DNA of 64,000 bases from NCBI RefSeq assembly GCF_000218685.1, contig NW_006763290.1, positions 5,482,908 to 5,546,907 on the forward strand, written 5' to 3'. Each line of letters starts with the position of its first letter. Positions within the stretch are counted from its first letter, which is position 1. This document shows positions 36,165 to 48,362 of the stretch, piece after piece. The position numbers and the translations under genes are program-made. The notes under the pieces were generated by a model. It ran no database searches and was not told the DNA's origin. It worked only from the letters and a program-made list of their open reading frames with translations. Origin of the DNA: Serpula lacrymans var. lacrymans S7.9 (lineage: Eukaryota; Basidiomycota; Agaricomycetes; Boletales; Serpulaceae).

Positions 36165-36619
36165 GACTGCTGTACCAAATAAGTCGTGGGCTACACTGGG
36201 TATACTGGCCAATGATCAGCGCTGAGGTTTGCATGTTGAGCGTCAATAGCGTTCGAGAAATCAACTATGGCCTTCCGATGTCTTCATTGCAATCATATCA
36301 CATCTCATACTGTTGTAACGTCGTCTCCAACGAGCTAATTATTCGATATACTGTAACTGTATAGATGCACAATTATAAGACCCGAAGAAACATTATAAGA
36401 CAGGTGAACACGTAGGTATACATTTAGGAAAACACTAAGCGTGCATTGCGATTAAAATCCACGGCACAAATTGGTTGAAAGAATAGAGAGCGTACGAACA
36501 GGGGAAAGCGTGGACGCGCATTAGACGGGACGGGAGGAAGTCATTTCATAGCTGAAAGGGATGGATGGCCAAGGGAAAAGGATCAATCAAAGGAATGGTA
36601 AAAGGGTGTGGTAACGATG

Positions 36620-39178
36620 CTAAAACAAAGATAGGTTCTTAAGGTTGGACCTTACGATGAAGTCTCGCACTGTTGTGTAAAGTTTTTCTTAGTGGGACCG
36701 ACTTGCTAGATAATAAATAAATCGACTAACCAGTGGATATAATGGTAGCTGTTCTATGAGTGTCTGTCACGGATGTGTAATGAACTGAAAAATAAATCAG
36801 ACTCTAGATCCAAAGGATTTTAAAGGACTATTGACATACTAAACAGTTCTCTCTCCTTATTCAGTGTATATGTTTGATGTAAGATACCGAATTTCTTTCG
36901 GAAATCTGTTCAACATAGCATTATGACCAAAAATACCCACGATAAAGCACCAGTAAAGACTCACAATTTGAAACTGTTTCGTAGTCGTTTGGTCTATCAC
37001 CATAGGAGACCATATGCTGATTGAGTCGGACACCGCTCTCAAGTTTGGCCTAGATGATGGTAGGATTGGTTAAAAGATTATCCCTCGCATATCAAGGAGT
37101 CAATTGCGAACCCGCAGTAAATCGCATTTGTTCAAAAAGAGAACGATATTGACATTCGCTAGCAGTTTTTGATCGATGACTGCTTTCCAAAGCAAAAGGG
37201 AATCTTCAACGCGGTTGACTTTTGGATCCTATAGGTTTAAGCTGTAAATGCATGGTCTACTGATAGCAGTGACCGAACCAACCTCTGCCAGAACTTGATC
37301 AAAGGCTGAGATGGGCGCCAGAAATATGATTGCGTTTACTGATGCATCAATGAAATCGGTGATAATGCTTCTGAGGATGTGAGAGAGCCTACCATCTTCG
37401 AAGTATGGCGTCCAAGCCTGTCGCTGATTTCGCGCTCCTCCGACATCATATATTTTCCACTCAACCGGACGATGATTAGCGCCCTGCAAAGAAAAGGAAT
37501 GCTCGACTACACCAACAGTCTTGAGTCTGGCTTTCAGTACATCCTCTGTGACAGGACCATTCAGAGGTAAGCAAAATGGTGAAAAAATGAGTAACAAACG
37601 GTCTGTCGGAAAGTATCTCAGCGCTGTGATTCGCGGAATTTCATTCAAGTAGCTGTGCGGAATAGGAAATAAAAATTTCATCTCTCCGAAAGGGCAAAAC
37701 ATGAGCTACCCACAATCCGCTACTTTCTTCCAGCCTCAAACGTTTTTCACGTAAACGTTGCTTCACGCTTGGGTCCTTCCATACCTCCATCATCACAGGT
37801 GCACATGCATTAATCATGTGCACCGGATCGTCTGGATCATCCCACCATCCCTCGATCTCATTTGTATGAACGCTTTTTGGACTCTTTGTTTTGCCTCCCA
37901 GGGCAAAAGCCTTTTTCCAGTTTGAAGTGTGATGAACGCTCACTTCCTTGTGCTTAGATTTTGAGGAACTGCTCGTCCCAGCAGGAGAAGGCAGACTGGT
38001 TGACGACGAAGGTGGAGAGACCGGAGAAGGTGATGATGTTTTAGGGTAGGGGATAGAGATAGATGGCGAGGGGCGACCATTTTTTCCATTAGGGAGTATC
38101 TTGGAGTGCCCATTAGTATACATGTTCCAATTCGGTTGTTTAGGTCCAAGATGAGTCGCTTCGTCTTCATCAGGAGAGGAAAGCATGTGAGTCAACCGAT
38201 CCTCAAGTTCCGCTAATGGCTCGAGATATCGACGGTAATGCTCGTACTTCTGAACCATAGTTCCGGCGAGTGCGGACGGTGGTCGACCAAATGAAGAAAT
38301 TATAATAGATGCCGGTTCCGCCCCTTCCTCCTCCTCGTGTTCGTCCAATGGCTCGATTTCTGGTGATATAGCATCCAGTATTCTGCAACAGAAGGAGCAT
38401 TGTAAACGGGGAATATCGGAGTTCCTTATCGGCATTTGGAACTTACCGTCGTATAGATCGGACAAGATTGAGGTATATTACCGCACGCCATGCTATTCTC
38501 TCAGCGTGGAAAGAAGCAGGGGTATGCATCAATTGAAATTCTAAGGAAAGACGAGTCAGTTGCCATCTATGTATGCTGCAAGTCATGGGAGGGGATGATG
38601 TATGTTCAGCCACTCCCGGAAGTCTGTTGCGCGCCGATTTGCGGCGCTAGTTTCGAGAACTTACCGCAGCATAACGTGCGGTACAATCAGACTTAGAAGT
38701 TACGGAAATGAACTAAAGGGCTAGAAGCACATGTTTCAGTGTTGCTGGGTATGCTAGAAATTTTATTGACGTCAGGTGAACCGAACACGATATCGAATTC
38801 AGATGGAAGACTTACAAGCCCTGCAAGACACCCCCAGTTCTCGACAAGTGATAGCGAGGCATGTGAAAATGCAAACCAGTCCTCCACCACCCGTCGCCAG
38901 TAAGAATAATAAGACGGAAGCTCACGTTTCAAAGTAGTACTCTTTCCACTTTCACTCTGGCCGAGAAGCAAGACCTTGACGACGGGTTTTGCTTTGATAT
39001 CCTTTCTCTCTGCGCGCAGCATCTCATCGATGCTATCGCTGACCTTTTTAGCCTCATCTTCGGCACGCAGCCTCCTTTCACGCTCAGCTGGGGTTTCATT
39101 GGCAGGGGGACGGAGTGCAGCAGCGAGGGGATCAGAAAGGGATCGCCGCCGGTTCGGTTCCAGCTTTGAGCTTGCCAT
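36620..39178 (-). CDS. atypical heterotrimeric G-protein alpha subunit
   Basis: Exon 1 is 38926-39178, exon 2 38447-38540, exon 3 starts at 38382, and further exons run to a TAG at 36620-36622. The intron between exons 1 and 2 is long (385 nt). Motifs: P-loop LLLGQSESGKSTTLK; switch I VLKARLKTVGVVEH, with the Arg; switch II DVGGARNQRQAW; NKCD in VLFLNKCDLL; TSVTDTHRTATII in place of TCATDT; C-terminus VRDFIVRSNLKNLSLF. The residue after DVGG is Ala where the catalytic Gln normally sits. A Ser/Pro-rich insert of roughly 100 residues (about 115-230) interrupts the helical domain. The N-terminus (MASSKLEP) lacks the MGxxxS myristoylation motif. Such long-insert forms occur in basidiomycetes. Low intrinsic GTPase activity is inferred. 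Confidence 0.88.
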
Positions 39179-42100
39179 TGTGGACGGCGGCTGGTGCAGA
39201 CGACGAGGACGAGGGGGAAAAACAAGGACTAAGGGGGGGCGCTCTTGAGAATCGGGCTTATATATGTGCAAAAAGACGAGACGAGAAACGTATCGACGGA
39301 GGAGACGCGCTTCCAAAAGAAGATTCTATTACATCCCTGCACGTGGCTCGGACCAGATTCAATCTCAGATCTTTTCATTGTTGCAATTCAGGACATTCAG
39401 TCACAGTCACCACAGCTGCAGTCACATCTGATACCATCGAAGGGTGACCCACCCATGCTGTATTTCGGTCTACAGGCTTTGTCTAAAAGTCTATCATATA
39501 CTTGCAGCCTTTACAGCGCCCGTAGTAGTCCCCCAGCCTCACACAGACGTTGGCACGGCGGTAAGCTTAACCGATGGCCGTCCTATCCTCAAGAGCATGC
39601 TTTATTCGGCCAAGTGACCACTTTCTTATCCGGCTTCAATATCTTTTCAGGAACGAAGCCCACTGTACGAGCTCAGCTTACGAGACTGACGCAGATTTCA
39701 CACTCATTCAGGACCAACGAACATTTTCTATATCTTTCCTGCCGCGTATTCAAAGGCTGTAGCATTCATGTTCATGTGGAGACAGCACCTGTGACGCTCA
39801 TAGACGCAGGCAGCAATTTCCAGCGAGCAGAGCATGTGCTCACGAGGCTCAGCCACAAACCTGTGTTTTGTACCGCCAACTCATCGAGGCTCTACAGTCT
39901 GTAGTCTTGACTGGAATCCGTGGATATAATGCTGCGATGTGGGAGGAACGAGACCATTATACAATTCAGAAAACTTCTATTCCGCATATTCGTATCTGGG
40001 ACAGCGCCAGGCATATTTGGAACAAAACCCCCAGCGGTTCGAAATACATGGTCGTATCCAAAGAAGGTAAATGGAAACAGGGCGCAGCGCACAGCAACTT
40101 CGATTTCGGCCAGTCTGTGTGTCTTTTTCCTACTACGAATTTATATCCTCCGTATCCTGGGATACACGATCTGGTGATCTGAGTCAAGTGCTCGCAAACA
40201 TGTCGGATTCGTCAATAGCAGGCTTTTCGACAGTTTAGTTTCCCGCGACTCTACACGGTAACGTGGGCTTCACTGGTCGTCACTTCCCAAAACTCATCGT
40301 TCCAACTTCTATTTTCCCAGATCCACGTAAAAACCAATGACGTGGACGGGAAAATGACGTTGCATCAACGAATTTGGCCGAGAAGCTTCGTTGAATGTCA
40401 CTTATAGTTGGCTGAAACAGCCAGTTCATGGATTGAATTTTCCATGTTGGACTTTGGACCACACAATTGATCATTCCCTGGCCTTTCATACCATATCATT
40501 CCAGCCGAGTGGACTAACATTGCCCCGCCTATATCTCACTTGCCTAGATAATTCGCTGCAACACCCTACGCACCTCCATTCTATCCTTCGTCTCTGATCT
40601 TTCGATCTCCTACCATCATGCAAGCGCCTGCAGTATCAACTCATCAGCAAAACAATCCGTTGTCTACCGGATCTATGCGGTTGCAATGATCAAGGAAGCT
40701 ACAATAAGCTACAATAAAACCTCGCTGTCACTTGCACATTCCTTATTACTACTTTGTCGCCATGCTCAAGTGTCATGTCTTCCATTCAGGATCAGAAATA
40801 TCTCAACCATGTCTCTTCGGATCACCAAGGACGTTGGTACGTCCAGAAATACTGATTTGATCTCGAGCCACGACGTGGGAGAAGATATTCAGAGACCATC
40901 GAATCTTTTTGGACTTTCCTCAGGACTAGCCAGGACCTATCAGGATACAGAAACTAGGAGTGCTGTTGTGAAATCATTTTCTGATGTTATTCCTAGTTTC
41001 ATCTCACTAAAGAGGACACTGAACATGGATACTTTATGCGATCACAACTTTTCGCTCTTACCCATTTGCTGATATCAGCTTCAAGTATCCAGGATTTCGC
41101 AAATTTCGCCGTGCGATGCGTTCCGTTACTCATCGTTTTTCCGGTCGAGGGACAAAAGTTTTACCATTCTTATCGAAAACGCGACAGCAATGGCCATCTT
41201 ACTACTGGTGAAGGCCTAGGCCCATACATTCAATTTTATCCTATATCCTTCGATACGCCTCCCCGACCATCGCGATGCGCCTTCTCTGCTCTCAGCATGA
41301 AACATTACTTTGTTCCACCATCGTATCGTTTTTATTTCCTACTCTTTGCTTTCCTAGAGCAATGTGAAGGCTCCATTCTTCTCCTTATAATGCGGTTGGA
41401 TACCTGTAACTATTGATCTACTTCCTGTAAGTCCTTATCTAGCACTGACTGGATAGTAATGTTTATGGTAGAGCAACGATAGTTTTCTTGTAGGCTGGTC
41501 TATTTAGCAGATCCTATGCCATTGCCGACATACAGCTACAACCAGTGATCCATTCGTAGCGGGGCTATTCTCTTTGGCTTCATCATCTATAGTCCCTGCT
41601 TTGCAGAAACGTCGACGCCGGCACAAGACGTACGATAGATGGGACCAATGTCAGAAGGAAACTGCACCAGCCATTTGTTGTAGCGCACTATCCTTCCTCC
41701 TGTCCCATTCAATCATTTAATCGCATGCTTGGTGGATGTCATCTGAGGGGTATCTGCTATTGTAGTATAGTATGATAGCACTGCCAGGGCATGCCGACTA
41801 TTTTGATGCTACAGTATTATAATTATTCGTCGGCCCCGAGGCGTCTCCTGTGTTCTCCTCACCTAGTGCTCATTTCTGTATTGCCAGAGACGACAATAAT
41901 CTATAGCATGGCAAAGCGATGCATTGGGATCCTTGTGATTAAGCAGTGCTCTACTGGGGCTATAACAATACTTACAGCTTTTTCTCATATGAAAAGAAAA
42001 GCCTTACGTAGTCGTATCACAGATTCAAATTCGTGTACCATCTCCGCGACCATGACCCGAGCCCATTAACAGCATTATTACAACAGCAGAGCCAGGGCTG

Positions 42101-42714
42101 CAGTTGGTAAAATTTGGCAACCTGAACACTGACCGTAACCATCTCGAGCTCACCGTGACTGTTACGTATACATCTATCCAGTAATTGGAGAACTCGAACT
42201 AGACGAGCACTTCTTGTTCACCGTCTGTCGTCAGTACGCAACTTGAACCTCCATAATATTACGCTCGCTCGCTCTGGCAGTTTTCTCTCGGGATGAACAT
42301 ATTTCACGGTATTTGATTTAGATACCACGCAAGCCAGGCCTTGTGACTCTTCCAACTGATCATGATGTTGATGTGGGCTATGGTGTGGGATATTCTCAAG
42401 GTTGGATTAGCGCTAACTGGACATACGATACAATGCTAACTTCTCGAGGCCACTTCTTTGACACCTCTCTCATTAATGAACGAACTCAAAGGGTCATAAG
42501 GATCTTCCACGAAAACAAGCTAACATAATGGCGAGTTCAATTTCTGGGTGACAACCTACGAGTTTCCATCAACCATTTTCACGTTTTATTCAACCAACAG
42601 TTCTTGTTGATTTGGCGCCCAACTGTCGACCTTATTTTTGTCTCGGACATCAGCAGCATCGCCATGAGTATTTGGGATCCTTCTTAGAGGTCTCGCTGCT
42701 GTTATTTATCCATC
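39179..42714. other. 3.5-kb gene-poor region
   Basis: No gene supported. A 219-codon ORF at 39245-39904 begins with TTG and has no recognisable domain. Around 40530-40617 a TATATC/CT-rich promoter-like stretch leads to an ATG at 40618 whose ORF (MQAPAVSTHQQNNPLSTGSM) stops after 23 codons, as if the 5' end of a gene were left behind. ORFs at 40686-41416 have no domain. I saw no transposase or terminal repeats. Confidence 0.5.
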
Positions 42715-45674
42715 ATGCAGCAGTATTTGATCCCACTCATCGCTGTCGCCAGCCTATCATCTCGCCATGCCCTCGCAGCCTACCATTTCTCCTGACACGA
42801 AAGGCTCGCCCAAGTCCAGCGATGATGCCTCTACTCAACCTGGTGTACTGAGTGGCGGCTCGCCTGCGCCTCCAGTCAGCCCGCCCTCGCACACTGTCAC
42901 TCCTTCGAAACCTCCTCCATCAACTCCACCTCCTGGGCCTACTGCGACGGCAGATTCTAACGTCCATCAACCGACTAGTCCAAGCACTCAGGGTGCTGCA
43001 AGTTGGAACTCAGCTGGGGGCGGACAGAATACATATTCACGTTCGGGTAGTAGTACTTCTCAGCCGCCTAATACAAGTGCTCAAGGTGTGCCACCTCGGG
43101 GCACGACTAACCCCACGCAACATGTTCAACCTAGTTCTATCCGGCCGGCTTATATGAGCACTCCCCATTCAACTCTTACTGAGAGCCCGACCAAGCCTAC
43201 GCAGAGCTCTAGTTCGCCCTCAGTTGTCACTAGTTCATCTTCAGATGCCCGCAGTTTGACCACCACAACTCATAAAAACTGGTTTCCCACTTCTCCATGG
43301 GTTCAGTCCACCAAGCCAAACAGCAGCAGTGATGCTTCACCTACGGTAGGTCATACAGGATCCCACATTTGTCCGGAAACTGACCCCACTCCCACTCTCC
43401 CTATAGAAAAACGCTAACTCAGGCGGCGGGCACAGTCCTAATCTGGGTTTCGGTTTCGGCGGCGGCCATCACGCACCTACCAACCTAGGCTCTCCACTCA
43501 TTTCTCTTCCATGGACCGCTACCAAACCTTTGTATTGCTGGCTACTTACTGATTGTGCGACTTCATCGCAGAGCTCTACTGCCAGAGGACATATATCGTC
43601 GACACCTCCAAACCCCTCTGAACGATCTCGCCCACATGACTCACAAACAACGGAGACTAGTACCGTCCGTACTGGAAAGCCAATGGGAACATCCCATGGC
43701 ATACGGCCTCATACAGTACCTTCCCCCGGGCCGGGTCCTAAAGCGTTGACAACGGTGTTAGATACCACAACTATCGTATCGTCGACCACTTCCTCATCTA
43801 CCACCAGCAACAACAATCATCCAACGACATCAAAGTCTTCACAGACTCACCATCCGCCGACGACTTCAAGCTCGCCGAGTCGCGTCAAGCCATCACCGAC
43901 CAGTCAGTCACCAACGCCAAAGAATTCTAGTCCCCATAGAGCACCTAGCCCGCAGGTCACTACATTGTCCACTGTTGAACCCACGTCCCCTAGTCCCGTG
44001 ACAAGCCAGCCTACTACTACTTCTTCAGAACATACTCGCACTGGGCCCGAAGTGACGCAGCCGGGGACTGCCTCTCAGCCTACTTCCACAGGAGACAGGT
44101 GCGTTATTCATGATCGTATCAGTGTTTTCCGTAACTGAAAAATGAATGTAGTCTTATCACTCCTAGTTCGAGGGCAAGTGAATCTACAAATACCCCAGGT
44201 GACAGTAGCACCAGCAGTGTTCAAGCGTCGTCGACCCCATCCAGCCATTTTGATACTCAACCCCCGTACGGAGATATTTGTTTCCTTTGTTACTGTACCG
44301 TTTACATGACTGTTTTTTTTTAGACTGTTACTTGACGGTCCTAATCTGACCGCCTCAACAACACCACAAGGATCAACAAGTACATCTACCATACCGCTGA
44401 CATCCAGCGCCCCCTCCTCGAGCAAGTCCTCTAGTGCATCACGCGCGACATCGTCTTTCACAAATTCAGGGACCTCACCGCTTGGAACTGCTGCGTCGTT
44501 AGTAGTTTTCCTGATTGTGATCAATCTTGATTATGTACTTTATCATATTTCAGGCATTCGAAAGGTAATGCAGCGTTAATTGGCGGCATTGTAGGGGCCA
44601 TCGTGGGCTTTATTCTCCTCTGTATCACCATCTACTTTATCTTCCGACGTAAGAAACGCCAGAATCTGCATGATCAAGAAGCCTCAGCCCCCCTGTCCCC
44701 CGCTCGAGACGGGGAACTGGTCACTCAGTTCACCCCTTACAACCAGCTGCTTGAACCTACCACAGGTGTAGGCTACAATGTTTTCTATCCCGATGCTAGC
44801 AACAGCTACGTTTCAATCCATCAGTCAAACGACCAAGAAATGGACACTGTGCTCTCTTCATCCAACTCTTCATTCGAGCCTGAGACTCCTTTACCTCCTT
44901 CCCCCTTTTATCCTAACGACAGCACAGAAACAATCCAAGCCGTTCCAGGCTTAGATAGTCCCTCCGCATCCATACTCCATGAAGAGAACAATGACGCGAT
45001 AGACTACGAGGCCGACGGAAGCTCTGGTGTGCCGTACATCACTTCCAATCCTATCTCAGTTTATCCCTCGGTAATGGCAACAGCTTCATCGTCTGCATTT
45101 TACTCTGCACGACAGACCGAGTCTACTCCTGAAACCTTCTACGCCACTCCGCGAGAATCCATGGACAGTCTGTCAACCCTGCAGCCCGATACCAGAGTTG
45201 TTGAGCCCAATCCGTCGACGATTTCGCTTGTGGGCTTTCAGGCTTTCGATCCTGAACCTATGCCGAGTTCTTCGAGGAATCCTTTCGTTGTCAGCGGGGC
45301 GAATGAAAGCCAGGTGGATGAATCTCGTTTACACGTGAAGACTGAATCAGAGCAGGAACGCGATTGGACTGCTTCTTTGTCGGCTCCAAGTCCAAGTCCT
45401 TCAAGTAGCGAAGGACCTTCTATCGCGTCTGGATCAAAGAATCCTTACTACAATTATTTGAAAGCGCTTAAAACGCAAGGTACCTCTGGACAACCTCCGA
45501 GCAGCTGGGGCATGAGGAACGTCTTCCCAGCGACAAGTAGATTATCTACTGCTTCGTCTGCGTTAGAAGTTCCCGATAGTGAGGTAAGCACTTTTCAATC
45601 TGAGACTTGCATGTATAAAGACGGGAGGCTGATTATGTCTAAAACATTAGTCGCAATGTGGCATTGCCATATAG
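42715..45674 (+). CDS. Ser/Thr/Pro-rich single-pass membrane protein (mucin-like), leader out of frame
   Basis: Body exons 42767-43345, 43407-44098, 44152-44265, 44324-44497, 44554-45583 and 45651-45674 join in phase to about 870 aa. Residues 1 to about 610 are a Ser/Thr/Pro-rich, probably O-glycosylated ectodomain without a folded domain. One membrane helix follows (LIGGIVGAIVGFILLCITIYFIF) with the stop-transfer RRKKR and a cytoplasmic tail rich in Ser and acidic residues. A typical signal peptide (MQQYLIPLIAVASLSSRHALA) starts at 42715, but its frame ends at a TGA at 42793. The body frame has its own ATG at 42767 without a leader. The two frames overlap by about 26 nt. I see no intron that would join them, so a one-base frameshift is likely. 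Such architecture fits a cell-surface sensor or wall anchor; the exact role is unknown. Confidence 0.65.
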
Positions 45675-46073
45675 TTCTTTTCTATTTCGAAAGAAACATA
45701 TACCATGGTTGCGCCTGATCGTATGGATGGTGATTTTGTTTGTCCTTTTAAATTCAGGTTAACAGTGTGGACTGAGAAGTTTAAATATTCTCTTTGTTAT
45801 GGTACAATTTTTACCCGTACGACTTACCCTCATTTAACATCACCCACAAGGAATCTTCTTGAAAGTGATCTTGAAACTTTACCCTTTGTACCCTACTGCT
45901 ATTACTTTGGCACTCTTAATAATGCTACAGATAGCTTCAAGGAGAATATTTCTCTGACGGGTCGCGTGAATACATGCATGTCTACGTTAATCTGGTGATG
46001 TCCAAACATGGAGAAATTGTCTATCATAGTACGGAACACCAAAAATAAGTGAAAAAAATGACGAGGAAATTAC
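45675..46073. other. convergent 3' flanks
   Basis: AT-rich spacer between two convergent genes. A 97-codon ORF overlapping the end of the membrane-protein gene (45705-45998) has no domain. Nothing else seen. Confidence 0.5.
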
Positions 46074-47158
46074 TCACTTGACCGACCATAGTGCAGTCAG
46101 TGCGTCGACAAGCATTCCGGGTACGTTTGTTATGTTGACTCCACTATACTCTAACTTCTCGTTGAATAAAACAAACCCTTGCCGCAACAACTCTGCATCT
46201 CGAATCCTGAAGTAATCGAAGGTGATGTCGGCTCGGGGACAGTAGATATCGATGGACGACATTGGGTCCATAAAAATACGCAATACATCAGATGGGAACG
46301 AAGTGATGGACGAAAACATGCGTCCCCTACATTTCTAATTATTCTTTCACCGATTTTATTACAGAAACAGAGGACGCACCAATCAGAAGTAATGGTAGAT
46401 TGCCGGCGTTCATTCAAGGACTGGACCTTAGTCCATCTCGCCCCTTCTGCAATCAGGACATATGAGCCCCTATCGTCCACCCAACTTCTTCGAAATTGTG
46501 CCTGTATGCCTGTGAAGGTATACAATCGTTCCTGGAAGTTCTTCACATGATAATTATCGACGAATGTTGTTAACCTGATTTCATCATACTCCTCATTTTT
46601 GGAGGTGCCCTTATTGCGCTCAATTGGCCCAGAGTAGCCATCTGGGGCGCCTGAGAGAGTACCGAGGGAGAGTTTGGTCTGGAAATCGTCGACACGTAGT
46701 ATTTCACCCGTCAATACTGTAGTCACTAAGTTCTTCCGCATGCGCTGTATCCAAAAAGGTGTTTCGGAGGAAGAAAAGACTCGAAGACGGAAGTCATTCA
46801 AGTCTGCCAGTAGCCAAGCACCACCTGAGAATCTGAAATATACAGGCATGAACCAGATTGTAACCTCAAGTAGGGCTATGGAGACATGGCATTTCAAGTC
46901 TTTATATTCGTAGTCGAAGACTTCAAAAGTGACCCAGCGAGGACTCGTCGGGCGAGGAAAATAGAATCTGAGCCGAAGATGGGATGCTGATATAGAATAT
47001 TGGGATTTGTAAGAAAAGAAGAGTCCAGATATCAAAAAGGGCCGTATCTTTTTGATACGGATGATATAGCCATGGTATTGAGCATATATGAAAGACGATA
47101 ACAGCACTGCAAGCAACCCAAAGAGACACTGGAGAGCCAGCCAAAGGGTTGGGAACAT
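46074..47158 (-). CDS. unrecognised N-terminally anchored protein
   Basis: Exons 46380-47158 and 46074-46326, 343 aa from the Met at 47158; an in-frame Met at 47221 would add 21 residues. It starts with a membrane helix (LWLALQCLFGLLAVLLSSFIY), then a basic patch (HGYIIRIKKIRP). A beta-rich region follows: LRLRFYFPRPTSPRWVTFEV, VTIWFMPVYFRFSGGAW, LRVFSSSETPFWIQRMRKNL and LTGEILRVDDF. The layout resembles the N-terminus of bridge-like lipid-transfer proteins (SABRE/Fmp27), but the protein is far too short for one, so this is only an impression. The TGA at 46074 overlaps a good donor (AA then GTGAGT); use of it would change only the last residues. Confidence 0.6.
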
Positions 47159-48362
47159 GACTGTGCGACTGAAACCGCAGAAGACAAGCCTAGCTGCGCA
47201 GTCCACTTTGGAGTAGTGCATAGTATTGGTATTCCTGCATGACGATCGTGGCCCAGACCTATATGGAATATATTACGCTGAATCGTGTTGGCGTGCAGAA
47301 TGCATAATCGCCTAGCTATAGCTTTAGGTGCGATATTGCATACAACTTTGCAGCGGTGTAGTCACTGATGCAGTACTGATGGACTATGAGTAACACTGAT
47401 AACTCAGTATTGCAACCTGACATATGATATTCTAAGGTGTTCAAAAACAAACAGTTCCACCACGTGACGTCACTGCTTCGAGCGTCCGGCTTGGATGGAA
47501 AATAAATTATGCAGCGGGACTCCGGAACCAAATCCCCAAACGTGAACCAAAACCGCAGCTTGAAAAACATTCAATTTATAATCGTCGATTGCAGTAAGCA
47601 GGATTTCAAAGCAATTTACGTGTTTAATCTGTTGCTAAATGATCAGTAGCGGATGGACAAGGATTAGCCATACGCTCTTTCTTTCAGTGGAAAACCGCTT
47701 GTTCGTTTTCCGGCACATATTTTCAGCCTATCAGTCTAGACCGGATGTCAGAATGCATGCTCTATTATCGTGTGCTTAGTTTACCTCCAATGGGCTCGGA
47801 TATACTTTTTACCCTCAGGCTCCCCGGACCATTAATTGCGGGGCTGATAGTAATGCATCTCTAGCTTTTCTGGAAACACTGCAGTACTGGCGAGGCTTTG
47901 CAGGACGTTGCGTATCCTATAGGTGCGAACAGGCTTCACTCGTGTCTTTTGGTCACGCTCATTATCTGAATTAGCTGCCAGGCAAGGGACAGAAGTTCGC
48001 GCTTTCAACTTGCTATCATTACCATGCCCCAGATAGCCCCGTGGGGCGCGTGCGGTGACGTAATATCGCGATCGGTGTACGTTTCCAACGTGGAAGCTTC
48101 CAAGTTTATTGCCCCTCAAGTGACGCCGTTCTCTCGCACATATGGTTCGCACACACTGGCGCTTATCCATCCTTCATACTTCAGGAGCAGTAACCGGTCC
48201 GCGCGGTCCTCTATTGCACCTTGCGATATTTCATCATGTGATGATGACTGGCTGAAAAGAGACACAGACGGCTTGAATATATAATATGTTCAACAATCAT
48301 AACGGCGCCCTTTGTTCCTCCTATCTGGTTTAATCCACCCAAGAGCTTCGCAAAAGCGAAAA
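47159..48362. other. divergent intergenic region
   Basis: Promoter space between the anchored protein (minus) and hexose transporter copy 2 (plus). ORFs of 70-112 codons at 47316-48284 occur on both strands and overlap. None has a domain. Confidence 0.5.

Noticed and set aside
39245..39904. 219-codon plus-strand ORF antisense to the start of the G-alpha gene
   Set aside because: It opens at TTG, its left end lies antisense to the G-alpha leader region, and it has no recognisable domain.
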